A DNA stretch of 8,769 nt from Geobacter sp. GTDB taxonomy: Bacteria; Desulfobacterota; Desulfuromonadia; Geobacterales; DSM-12255. Below the pieces are notes generated by a model. The model had not been told where the DNA came from, did not search any database, and worked only from the letters and a program-made list of their open reading frames with translations. The stretch covers positions 1-8,769 of the forward strand of contig VEOV01000077.1 in assembly GCA_012026855.1 (NCBI GenBank). The letters are read 5' to 3'. Every line of letters starts with the position of its first letter. The first letter of the stretch is position 1. A program made the position numbers and the translations under genes. Positions 1 to 5,905 of the stretch are shown piece by piece.

Positions 1-155
1 ATGTAAGCGCCGGCGCCTTCCTGGATGGCGGCTGCGATCTGCTTCATGCGATCATTGCCCTGTGGTAATCCCAGAATCCACTGTGCCGAGATCAGGCCGT
101 AGGCCACGGCTGCCACGGCGCAAACCAGGGCGAATACGACTGCGTACTGTTCCAT
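1..155 (-). CDS. hppA: Membrane-bound proton-translocating pyrophosphatase, N-terminal fragment
   Basis: The first 51 residues of a protein that continues beyond the left edge. It begins MEQYAVVFALVCAVAAVAYG, a hydrophobic first transmembrane segment (about residues 4-24). This leads into a segment with LPQGNDRM and IQEGAGAY (about residues 32-51), typical of the start of membrane-integral pyrophosphatases (H+-PPase/V-PPase family). These enzymes hydrolyse pyrophosphate in the cytoplasm and pump H+ or Na+ across the inner membrane. The ATG at 153-155 has a perfect AGGAGG ribosome site (166-171 on the complementary strand) 10 bases upstream, which settles the start. The catalytic region and the residues separating K+-dependent from K+-independent types lie outside the window, so ion specificity and subtype cannot be called. 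It is transcribed divergently from the perR operon. Confidence 0.9.
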   Translation of the reverse strand, partial: MEQYAVVFALVCAVAAVAYGLISAQWILGLPQGNDRMKQIAAAIQEGAGAY

Positions 156-181
156 TTGTAAAAATCCTCCTGTTATTTTAT

Positions 182-195
182 GCCTTTCAAAAGGC
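182..195 (-). other. Small hairpin in the hppA 5' leader
   Basis: GCCTT (182-186) and AAGGC (191-195) form a 5-bp stem closing a four-base TCAA loop, 10 bases upstream of the hppA ribosome site. It would lie in the hppA leader RNA if transcription starts near 208. It has no T-tract in either direction and so is not a terminator. Any role in mRNA stability or translation is speculative. Confidence 0.3.
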
Positions 196-215
196 TTATG
201 GGCAAAAACGCATAA

Positions 216-244
216 TTGTTAAAGGAAATGTGTTGTTTTGTCAA
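216..244 (-). promoter_or_regulatory. Candidate sigma-70 promoter for hppA
   Basis: On the minus strand a perfect TTGACA (244-239) is followed after 17 bases by TAACAA (221-216); an 18-base spacer gives AACAAT instead. The -35 is perfect and the -10 is weak. The predicted start near 208 would give an hppA leader of about 50 bases containing the small hairpin and the AGGAGG site. It is the best leftward match in the divergent region. Confidence 0.45.
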
Positions 245-298
245 TCAGTTAATCACTTGTTTATTGCATTTATATTTATGTAATCCATATCTAAAATC

Positions 299-326
299 TT
301 GTGACAATTTAATTTTCTGCTATAAT
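299..326 (+). promoter_or_regulatory. Strong extended -10 promoter for the perR-rubredoxin-fprA-dfx operon
   Basis: A perfect TATAAT (321-326) preceded by TGC (318-320) forms a textbook extended -10. A TTGTGA (299-304) lies 16 bases upstream as a fair -35. This is the best sigma-70 match in the rightward direction and would start transcription near 333, leaving a leader of about 130-140 bases before perR. The -35 overlaps a small inverted repeat, TTGT-G-ACAA (299-307). No good promoter was found inside the four-gene operon, so this one probably drives all of it. Confidence 0.65.
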
Positions 327-337
327 GCTAAAATGTT

Positions 338-347
338 TAATTAATTA
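338..347. promoter_or_regulatory. AT palindrome overlapping the predicted transcription start; possible PerR/Fur operator
   Basis: TAATTAATTA is a perfect 10-bp palindrome about 5-15 bases downstream of the predicted start of the perR operon. Fur-family proteins bind AT-rich inverted repeats, and PerR proteins commonly repress their own operon, so the position suits an operator. It does not match the classical Per box or Fur box well. In an AT-rich region a palindrome this short can arise by chance. Confidence 0.25.
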
Positions 348-470
348 GAAAGCGCCTATCTTTTGATTCGCTAAATTTTCAGTATCTGCAGACATCAGCT
401 CCCGTTTTTTATAAAGTGGATAATCAAAGTTCTTGACAGGTTACATAATATTTGCAATAAGGTGTCAAAA

Positions 471-962
471 ATGAATAATCAAAGTCCAACCGGCAGCAAT
501 GAGTTTGTCTCTGCCAAGCTGAAATTGATGGAAGAGCGGTGTCGCAAAAACAGGCTTTCGCTTACTGTGCAAAGAAGGGCAATTCTCGAAAACCTCTCTT
601 CGCGCACTGACCATCCGACAGCTGACCAGATTTACGCTTCCATTCAGGATCGTATCACTGGAGTTTCGCGGACTACCGTTTACCGTGTCCTTGAGACATT
701 TGTCCAGCTCGGGCTGGCTCAGAAGATCAGCAATCCTGAGGCAAAGGCAAGATTTGACGCTGACACCAGCAAGCATCATCATGCCTCCTGTCTGGTCTGT
801 GAGAAGGTTATTGATATTGATGCCCGGCAACTTCCCGATATCGATCTCGGGAGTGTTGACCTTGGCGGCTTCAAGGTGTTTGATTGTTCGGTTGTCGCTG
901 TAGGGCTCTGTAGTGACTGCAGCAGCATGGATACAGCTTACCGTTCTATAAAATTCAACTGA
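471..962 (+). CDS. perR: PerR-type Fur-family peroxide-responsive repressor
   Basis: A 163-residue transcription regulator of the Fur family. The N-terminal winged helix (about residues 15-90) carries the recognition helix SRTTVYRVLETF (66-77). The C-terminal dimerisation and metal domain follows. Aligned by eye to Bacillus PerR, all five regulatory-metal residues are present: H48 (in HPTAD), D96 (RFD), H102, H104 and D115. Aspartates at the D96 and D115 positions are characteristic of PerR rather than Fur. C107/C110 and C147/C150 form the structural zinc site. In known PerR proteins H2O2 oxidises the metal-binding histidines and releases DNA. I chose the ATG at 471 because AAGGTG (459-464) lies just upstream; an in-frame GTG at 462 is the alternative and adds three residues. 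It heads a tight oxygen-defence operon (14 bp to the rubredoxin) and is likely autoregulated. Confidence 0.9.
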   Translation: MNNQSPTGSNEFVSAKLKLMEERCRKNRLSLTVQRRAILENLSSRTDHPTADQIYASIQDRITGVSRTTVYRVLETFVQLGLAQKISNPEAKARFDADTSKHHHASCLVCEKVIDIDARQLPDIDLGSVDLGGFKVFDCSVVAVGLCSDCSSMDTAYRSIKFN

Positions 963-976
963 GAGGGAGATGCACT

Positions 977-1084
977 ATGAAAAAATGGCGTTGTTTGGTC
1001 TGTGATTACATCCACGAGGGTGATGAGCCACCCGAAATCTGTCCGGTATGCGGCGTCGGCAGCGACCAGTTTGAAGAGGTGTAG
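977..1084 (+). CDS. 35-residue stand-alone rubredoxin (rubrerythrin-type domain)
   Basis: A very small gene, ATG 977 to TAG 1082-1084, beginning MKKWRCLVCDYIHEGDEPPE. It has two Cys-x2-Cys knuckles (C6/C9 and C22/C25) separated by 12 residues, followed by G-x-G and an acidic end. This is the one-iron rubredoxin fold in the short form seen as the C-terminal domain of rubrerythrins, not the roughly 52-residue classical rubredoxin. The ribosome site AGGGAG (964-969) is 7 bases upstream. It lies 14 bp after perR and 44 bp before fprA. Rubredoxins are cytoplasmic one-electron carriers, and both flavodiiron proteins and superoxide reductases take electrons from them, so it is probably the dedicated donor for its neighbours. 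That role is inferred from position. Its size makes it easy for gene callers to miss. Confidence 0.92.
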   Translation: MKKWRCLVCDYIHEGDEPPEICPVCGVGSDQFEEV

Positions 1085-1128
1085 GTCTTTCCTGAAATCC
1101 AATCCTCGATCACTGAAAGGACTCTTTG

Positions 1129-2343
1129 ATGAAGGCAGTAGAGCTTAAGAAGGATGTTTACTGGGTAGGTGCGCTTGACTGGGCAGTACGTGATTTCCAC
1201 GGTTATGAAGTTCCGCGCGGCACTACATACAACAACTACCTCGTACTGGATGATGAAATTACCCTGATAGACACGGTAAAGCATGATTTTGCCGATGAGA
1301 CGCTCAAAAACATCGAAGGTGTTGTTGCCCCGTCCCGTATCAAAAATGTCATCATAAATCACATTGAAAATGACCACGCTACCAGCCTTGACGCGGTAAT
1401 GGCCTGCGCTCCTGAGGCAACCATTTATATCAGCGAAAAGGGGAAGCGCGGCCTTGAGCGTTTTTTTGACCTGTCGAAGTGGAATGTCAAGGTCGTCAAG
1501 AGTGGCGACACGCTCACCACAGGCAAGAAAACCTTCCGCTTCATTGAAACACCAATGCTGCACTGGCCGGACTCAATGTTTACCTATCTGGAAGGGGACA
1601 ACATTCTCTTCAGCCAGGATGCCTTTGGCCAGCATATCGCCTCGGCAGGCAGGTTTGATGACGAGTTCATCGCCGAGTACTCTGAAGCGGAACTGACCGA
1701 CTCGGTCATTGACTATTACGCCAATATCCTGATGCCGTTTGGGCCGATGATCAAGAACAAGATCACCGAGATCTCCAAAATGGAAGTACCGATTGACATT
1801 ATTGCACCGGACCACGGGATAATCTGGCGCAAGAGCCCCCAGAGCGTCTTTGAGACCTATCTCGACCTGGCCAACGGCAAGGCCAATCTTTCGGTGGCCA
1901 TTATTTACGACACCATGTGGCACAGCACTGAGAAGATGATTGTTCCGGTTTCGGAAGGGATCAGGAGCGAGAATGTCGACGTCCGGGTCATCAAACTGCG
2001 GGCTACACCCATGAGCGTGGCCATCAAGGAGTTTTGGAAAGCCCGAGGGGCACTGATCGGCTCACCGACCCTGAACAACATAACCTATCCTTCCGTTGCC
2101 GAGTTGTTGACCCATCTGCGCGGGTTGCGTCCAAAAAACCGCCTGGTTGGCGCCTTCGGCAGTTATGGCTGGGGTGGCGGTGCGGTCAAGGAGATTTACG
2201 AAGAATTCAAGCGGATGGGGCTCGATGCGGTTGAACCGGGTTTGCAGATACTCTACAAACCATCCATGGAAGACGAAAAAGGCTGTTACGAGTTCGGGCG
2301 CAACTTTGCGCAACGAGTCAAAGAGTACCACGATAAATTCTGA
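1129..2343 (+). CDS. fprA: Flavodiiron protein (rubredoxin:oxygen/NO oxidoreductase)
   Basis: A 404-residue class A flavodiiron protein, the usual length. The N-terminal metallo-beta-lactamase-like domain (about 1-250) carries the full diiron ligand set: H78-x-E80-x-D82-H83, H145, D164 and H229. The C-terminal flavodoxin domain (about 255-404) has FMN-binding loops at YDTMWHSTEK (260-269), SPTLNN (312-317) and the glycine-rich GSYGWGGG (344-351). The family reduces O2 to water, and in some members NO to N2O, using electrons from rubredoxin without releasing superoxide; it acts in the cytoplasm. The ATG at 1129 has GAAAGGA (1115-1121) 7 bases upstream, preferable to the in-frame TTG at 1126. 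No fused rubredoxin or flavin reductase domain follows, consistent with use of the separate rubredoxin just upstream. O2 versus NO preference cannot be read from sequence. Confidence 0.95.
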   Translation: MKAVELKKDVYWVGALDWAVRDFHGYEVPRGTTYNNYLVLDDEITLIDTVKHDFADETLKNIEGVVAPSRIKNVIINHIENDHATSLDAVMACAPEATIYISEKGKRGLERFFDLSKWNVKVVKSGDTLTTGKKTFRFIETPMLHWPDSMFTYLEGDNILFSQDAFGQHIASAGRFDDEFIAEYSEAELTDSVIDYYANILMPFGPMIKNKITEISKMEVPIDIIAPDHGIIWRKSPQSVFETYLDLANGKANLSVAIIYDTMWHSTEKMIVPVSEGIRSENVDVRVIKLRATPMSVAIKEFWKARGALIGSPTLNNITYPSVAELLTHLRGLRPKNRLVGAFGSYGWGGGAVKEIYEEFKRMGLDAVEPGLQILYKPSMEDEKGCYEFGRNFAQRVKEYHDKF

Positions 2344-2360
2344 TAAAGGGGGATTTAAAG

Positions 2361-2741
2361 ATGGCAAAAGTTCTTGAAGTTTACAAATGCAATGTTTGCG
2401 GTAATATCGTCGAACTGTTCATCTCCGGCGGGGGGCCTCTGGCCTGTTGCGGCGAGGCGATGCAGCTTTTGGTTGAAAATACCGTGGATGCTTCCAAGGA
2501 GAAGCATGTGCCGGTTATCGAAAAGGGTGACGGCAAGGTGACGGTTAAGGTTGGCGCGGTTCCCCATCCCATGGAAGAGAACCATTTCATCCAATGGATC
2601 GAAGTTATTGACGGTGACAAGATTTCCCGCAAGATGCTCAAGCCTGGCGAAGCGCCTGAAGCGACTTTCTGCGTGAAGTCAGACAAGGTAGTGGCACGGG
2701 AGTACTGCAACCTCCATGGCCACTGGAAAGCCGAAGCGTAA
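2361..2741 (+). CDS. dfx: Desulfoferrodoxin (two-iron superoxide reductase)
   Basis: A 126-residue class I (2Fe) superoxide reductase. The N-terminal desulforedoxin domain has its four iron ligands C10, C13, C29 and C30. The C-terminal catalytic domain has the E47-K48-H49 loop, H69, H75, C116 and H119, which form the square-pyramidal Fe(His)4Cys site with the lysine and glutamate that steer superoxide. The key positions match the numbering known from Desulfovibrio and Desulfoarculus proteins. It reduces superoxide to H2O2 in the cytoplasm without making O2, with electrons normally from rubredoxin. The start at 2361 follows an AAAGGGGGA ribosome site (2345-2353) and lies 17 bp after fprA, in the same operon. 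Its product, H2O2, is what the PerR encoded at the head of the operon is expected to sense. A large inverted repeat and a terminator follow directly. Confidence 0.96.
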   Translation: MAKVLEVYKCNVCGNIVELFISGGGPLACCGEAMQLLVENTVDASKEKHVPVIEKGDGKVTVKVGAVPHPMEENHFIQWIEVIDGDKISRKMLKPGEAPEATFCVKSDKVVAREYCNLHGHWKAEA

Positions 2742-2743
2742 GA

Positions 2744-2860
2744 GGACCGCGATATTTGCGCAATCTCGGCGTTGCCGGGCGGATTCCCTTGTGCGACGTA
2801 GCGCTGCTACGCCTCCGCGGAAATCCTTCGGCGCCTTGACCTTGCACAAATCTCACGGCC
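2744..2860. repeat. Large imperfect intergenic inverted repeat (about 55-59-bp arms)
   Basis: The left arm (2744-2802) is an imperfect reverse complement of the right arm (2806-2860). The centre is perfect: CGTAGC (2797-2802), loop GCT, GCTACG (2806-2811). The outer parts also match closely, for example ATTTGCGCAA at 2754-2763 against the complement of TTGCACAAAT at 2842-2851, with a few mismatches and small gaps between. As RNA it would form one long cruciform-like hairpin. It begins just after the dfx stop and lies before the terminator. It resembles dispersed intergenic palindromes I associate with Geobacter-type genomes, but copy number cannot be tested from one window. Open frames running through it are artefacts of the repeat. 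Confidence 0.75.
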
Positions 2861-2883
2861 CTTGTTTGTTGAAGCAGTATAGA

Positions 2884-2910
2884 GGGGGGCAATTGCCCCC
2901 CTTTTTCTTT
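2884..2910 (+). terminator. Strong Rho-independent terminator of the perR-dfx operon
   Basis: GGGGGGC (2884-2890), an AATT loop and GCCCCCC (2895-2901) form a perfect 7-bp all-GC stem, followed immediately by TTTTTCTTT (2902-2910). It is a textbook intrinsic terminator for rightward transcription and separates the oxidative-stress operon from the racemase gene starting 36 bp further on. Confidence 0.93.
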
Positions 2911-2936
2911 ACCACACCACTTAGCTCGGGTAAGAT
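2908..2936 (+). promoter_or_regulatory. Weak candidate promoter for the LarA-family gene
   Basis: TTTACC (2908-2913) and TAAGAT (2931-2936) are separated by 17 bases and each matches four of six consensus positions. Since a strong terminator lies just upstream, some promoter is needed in this short gap, and this is the best match. It would put the transcript start near 2943, almost at the ATG at 2946, implying a leaderless or nearly leaderless message, which is a reason for doubt. Confidence 0.22.
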
Positions 2937-2945
2937 CAGGTGATT

Positions 2946-4220
2946 ATGGAACTTAAATATGGAGATACGGCTTTCAGTATTGAGCTGCCGGATGGCAGCG
3001 GCGGATCGGTAATCCGTGCGACCCCCACACTGCCGGTGCTGTCGCCGGAAGAGATCATCAAGGGGGCGCTTGACAGCTGCACTGCCAGCTTGGCGAAGAT
3101 CAGGCCGGGAGAGCGGGTGGTCATCATCACCTCGGACATTACCCGCTATACCGGGAGTGAGCTGTATCTGCCGCTGCTGGTGGAACGCCTCGGCGCTTCC
3201 GGGGTCGCCCAAAATGAGATCACCGTCATCATTGCCCTGGGCATTCATCGCAAGCAGAGTGAGGCTGAGCACAAAAAGATCCTCGGCCCTCTGTACGGCA
3301 AGATCAAGGTTGAAGATCACGAATGTGACGATCCGGGGAAGCTGGCCACCATCGGTTTTACCACCTCAGGGATTGAAGTCTGTATCAACCGGAGCGTCGC
3401 CGAGGCAGACCATGTCATTTTGACCGGCACGGTCGGTTTTCACTACTTTGCCGGCTTTGGCGGCGGCAGAAAAAGCGTGCTTCCGGGGGTTGCCAGCCGC
3501 AAGAGCTGCATGGCCAGCCACTTTGCCGTGCTGAATCCCGGTGAGGGGAGCGGTAAAAACCCCAGGGCAGCCACCGGCATACTCCAGGGGAATCCGGTGA
3601 ATCAGGCGATGATGGAAGCTTGCGCCATGCTCAAACCGCTGATGATCCTCAACACGGTGCTTTCCCCCGAGAAGCGGTTGCTGGCGGCCTTTGCCGGTGA
3701 CTGGCAGGAGGCCCACGCTGCTGCCTGCAGCTATTACTCCAAGGAGTTTTCCTTTGCCATTCGGGAGAAGGGGGACCTGGTCATCGTCTCCTGTGGGGGC
3801 TTCCCCAAGGACATCAACCTCATTCAGGCGCACAAGTCCATGGAATACGGTTCCAAGGCACTTAAGGACGGCGGTGTCATGGTACTGCTGGCCGAATGCC
3901 GCGATGGCTACGGCAATGCCACCTTCTTTAACTGGTTCAGATTTGCCGGCCTGGAAGAGTTCGAATCTGAACTGAGAAAAAATTACGAAATCAACGGTCA
4001 GACTGCCTACTCGATGTTGCAGAAAGCGCTGAATTTCAGGATTATACTGGTTTCCAATCTGCCTGCCGAAGAGGTCAAGACCATGGGGATGATTCCGGCC
4101 CACGACCTTTACGCGGCACTGGAGATGGCAGAAGAGATGCTGCCGGAGGAATACAGTGCCTACATTATCCCTGAGGGGGGGACGGTGTTACCGATATTGA
4201 GAACGCAGAAAGTTGAATGA
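2946..4220 (+). CDS. larA: LarA-family nickel-pincer-nucleotide racemase homologue (DUF2088)
   Basis: A 424-residue protein of the lactate racemase family (LarA), near the usual length. By eye alignment to the characterised Lactobacillus enzyme the catalytic set is complete: D64 and R67 (DITR), H101 (ALGIHR), H166, K176 in FGGGRKSVLPG (the lysine that carries the nickel-pincer cofactor), H192, and Q294/K297. LarA interconverts L- and D-lactate by hydride transfer in the cytoplasm; homologues act on other 2-hydroxyacids, so the substrate is not fixed. The cofactor genes larB, larC and larE are not in this window. The start is ambiguous: ATG 2946 matches family N-termini (MELKYGDTAF), GTG 2940 adds two residues, and AGGTGA (2938-2943) is close to either. 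It lies 6 bp before the next gene and upstream of a GlcD/GlcF-type dehydrogenase, which suggests 2-hydroxyacid metabolism. Confidence 0.85.
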   Translation: MELKYGDTAFSIELPDGSGGSVIRATPTLPVLSPEEIIKGALDSCTASLAKIRPGERVVIITSDITRYTGSELYLPLLVERLGASGVAQNEITVIIALGIHRKQSEAEHKKILGPLYGKIKVEDHECDDPGKLATIGFTTSGIEVCINRSVAEADHVILTGTVGFHYFAGFGGGRKSVLPGVASRKSCMASHFAVLNPGEGSGKNPRAATGILQGNPVNQAMMEACAMLKPLMILNTVLSPEKRLLAAFAGDWQEAHAAACSYYSKEFSFAIREKGDLVIVSCGGFPKDINLIQAHKSMEYGSKALKDGGVMVLLAECRDGYGNATFFNWFRFAGLEEFESELRKNYEINGQTAYSMLQKALNFRIILVSNLPAEEVKTMGMIPAHDLYAALEMAEEMLPEEYSAYIIPEGGTVLPILRTQKVE

Positions 4221-4226
4221 AAGAGT

Positions 4227-5828
4227 GTGTCCAGCGTGAACGTGAACATGTCGAATACAACGATGTTGAACAGTAATCGTAATTCCGCTGGAAATTCCGG
4301 CGGAGACTCTTTTTCAGCAGAGCGGGTCATATCAATTGGTCTTATATTTTTAACTCTGGCAATTGGTGGTATATACCTGCTGCGCCCCCTGGTCGACCCG
4401 GATTTTTTCTGGCATCTCAAAACCGGTCAATGGATCTGGCATAACAAGTCCCTTCCCACTACCGATTTGTTCGGCGTTCCTCCAGTGCCGGACCAATCGG
4501 TACGCACCGAATTCATTTATACCTCCTATTGGCTGATCCAACTGATTTTGTATGCCTTTCACTCCATGGGAGGCGAGTCCGGCATCATTGTGCTGAGGTG
4601 GGTAATAGCAGGCTTAAGTTTACTGATTTTTCTATGCTGGGCTGATGTGCGGAAAAGTAGCGTGTCGGCGGTGTTTGCCATTGGTGTCATCCAGATTCTT
4701 GAGTCCTATTTTATTGAACGACCCCAGTTTATATCTTTTATCTGTTTTGGCGTTCTTCTCATCCTGATATTCCGAGCGGTGGAAGGGCGAGCCGGCGAGT
4801 CTCTGTGGAAAACCTTGGTGCCGCTTTCGCTACTGATGATAGTTTGGGCCAATATGCATGGCGGTTTTATCATCGGCCAGGCAGTTCTCATCTATTGCGT
4901 CATTGCGGAGGGGGGTAAAGTCCTTTACCCGAAGCTTGGCAGCCTCTCCGGCAGCAACTTCAGGAATCTGGTTGTTGCTTCTCTGACAGCATTAGCCGCC
5001 TCGTTTGTCAATCCGAACCCTATTGTGACACTCAAATATTTACCGCACATTTTCGATAGCGATCATTATCTGAACCAGAATAATCTGGAAGAACTGTCGC
5101 TATTCGAATATTATCAACTAGCTCAGGATTTCATGGTTTTACTGTACCTGATAACAATTATCCTTGTTTTTTGCGCCTTGCTGGTGTCAAGGCAAAGAAA
5201 GAACATTACCTGGATCGGTATTTTGGTGTGCACTGCATTTGTTGGGGCACAACACATGCGCATGATGCCGTTCTTTCTGGTTGCGGCGGTACTTTTCCTG
5301 GCGAGGTTTTTCGACAGTGAATACCCCGCGATGAAGGGGAGAGCAATTCTTCTGGTAATGCTCATTGTCAACGTACTGTTTTGTGTCGGTGACGAACTGC
5401 CTCGAATCAGGGAAACGATGAGATCCGGTTGGATACCGCCGTATCAGCTCCCGGTACAGGCAGCGGACTTCATTGCCACAAACAGCATTGGTGGCAATAT
5501 TTATACGACCATGTACTGGGGCGGCTATATGATCTGGCGCCTTGGCCCCGGAAATAAAATCTTCTACGACAGCCGGACTCTCAGTACCCAGAGGGCTTGG
5601 GAGTACGATAACAGTCGCGTCGTTGTGCCGGGGTATCGTCCGTACTGGAAAGGGTTATTCGATGCATATAAAGTTAACCTGGTTGTTTTGCCCCGTTACG
5701 AAGACGATGGGCAGCCGAATCTGTTAGCACAGTCCATTTATGCAGATCCAGGCTGGACGAATAACTTTGCCAATGAATTCGAAATGGTGTTTACACGTAA
5801 AGGCCAAGCGCAGCCGGTTGGGTTATAG
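4227..5828 (+). CDS. Polytopic inner-membrane protein resembling a GT-C glycosyltransferase
   Basis: Up to 533 residues. After a polar, Asn/Ser-rich N-terminus (1-32) there are roughly 10 hydrophobic segments, for example about 34-53, 98-113, 119-138, 145-163, 166-184, 197-227, 248-262, 302-320, 328-360 and 372-387. A hydrophilic C-terminal domain of about 135 residues follows (400-533). The first external loop carries DPDFFWHLKTGQWIW (57-71), whose D57-x-D59 recalls the acidic motif of GT-C lipid-linked sugar transferases. The C-terminal domain has IYTTMYWGGYMIWRL (425-439) and YDSR (447-450), seen in uncharacterised large membrane proteins of this class. Donor and acceptor are unknown. The start is uncertain: GTG 4227, GTG 4236 (better spaced from AAGAG at 4221-4225) or ATG 4248. 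It is only 6 bp from the racemase gene but clearly poorer in G+C, suggesting a different origin. Confidence 0.8.
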   Translation: MSSVNVNMSNTTMLNSNRNSAGNSGGDSFSAERVISIGLIFLTLAIGGIYLLRPLVDPDFFWHLKTGQWIWHNKSLPTTDLFGVPPVPDQSVRTEFIYTSYWLIQLILYAFHSMGGESGIIVLRWVIAGLSLLIFLCWADVRKSSVSAVFAIGVIQILESYFIERPQFISFICFGVLLILIFRAVEGRAGESLWKTLVPLSLLMIVWANMHGGFIIGQAVLIYCVIAEGGKVLYPKLGSLSGSNFRNLVVASLTALAASFVNPNPIVTLKYLPHIFDSDHYLNQNNLEELSLFEYYQLAQDFMVLLYLITIILVFCALLVSRQRKNITWIGILVCTAFVGAQHMRMMPFFLVAAVLFLARFFDSEYPAMKGRAILLVMLIVNVLFCVGDELPRIRETMRSGWIPPYQLPVQAADFIATNSIGGNIYTTMYWGGYMIWRLGPGNKIFYDSRTLSTQRAWEYDNSRVVVPGYRPYWKGLFDAYKVNLVVLPRYEDDGQPNLLAQSIYADPGWTNNFANEFEMVFTRKGQAQPVGL

Positions 5829-5853
5829 GCAATCTGAAAGCCAAGTAATTACA

Positions 5854-5867
5854 CTGCAGGCTGCAGG
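5854..5867. repeat. Tandem heptamer CTGCAGG x2
   Basis: Two perfect adjacent copies of CTGCAGG in the 77-bp gap before the glcD-like gene. The gap also has an AT-rich TATTATAAA stretch (5882-5890) that could act as a -10, but no credible -35 is seen. The repeat may be chance. Confidence 0.35.
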
Positions 5868-5905
5868 TCGTTGAGGTCTTTTATTATAAACTTGGATGGA
5901 GTTTT

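Larger units (their letters stand above)
156..470. other. AT-rich divergent intergenic region between hppA and perR
   Basis: About 315 bases without a convincing gene, much richer in A+T than the coding regions on either side. It holds the hppA ribosome site (166-171), a small hairpin (182-195), a candidate leftward promoter (216-244), a strong rightward promoter (299-326), a short palindrome just after that promoter (338-347), and a roughly 130-base untranslated leader ahead of perR. Short open frames here show no ribosome site or recognisable protein content. An isolated TTGACA at 433-438 has no matching -10 at a usable distance. Confidence 0.7.

Noticed and set aside
62..283. Plus-strand 73-codon open frame over the hppA start and divergent region
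   Set aside because: Its first half is antisense to hppA and its second half is AT-rich promoter DNA; no ribosome site or protein motif.
433..438. Perfect TTGACA as a possible -35 for perR
   Set aside because: The only hexamers 16-18 bases downstream are poor -10 matches and would place the start beyond the ribosome site. The nearby CATAAT (444-449) is too close to pair with it.
299..470. Riboswitch in the perR leader
   Set aside because: No recognisable riboswitch core, conserved stem set or terminator/antiterminator pair could be seen. The leader is simply AT-rich.
2638..2943. Short open frames on both strands crossing 2741-2943
   Set aside because: They run through the large inverted repeat and the terminator. 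Their Arg/Ser/Pro-rich products come from the repeat, and they overlap dfx or the terminator.
3366..4103. Minus-strand open frame of 245 codons
   Set aside because: It is antisense to the LarA-family gene, where all catalytic residues are conserved on the plus strand; no domain or ribosome site supports it.
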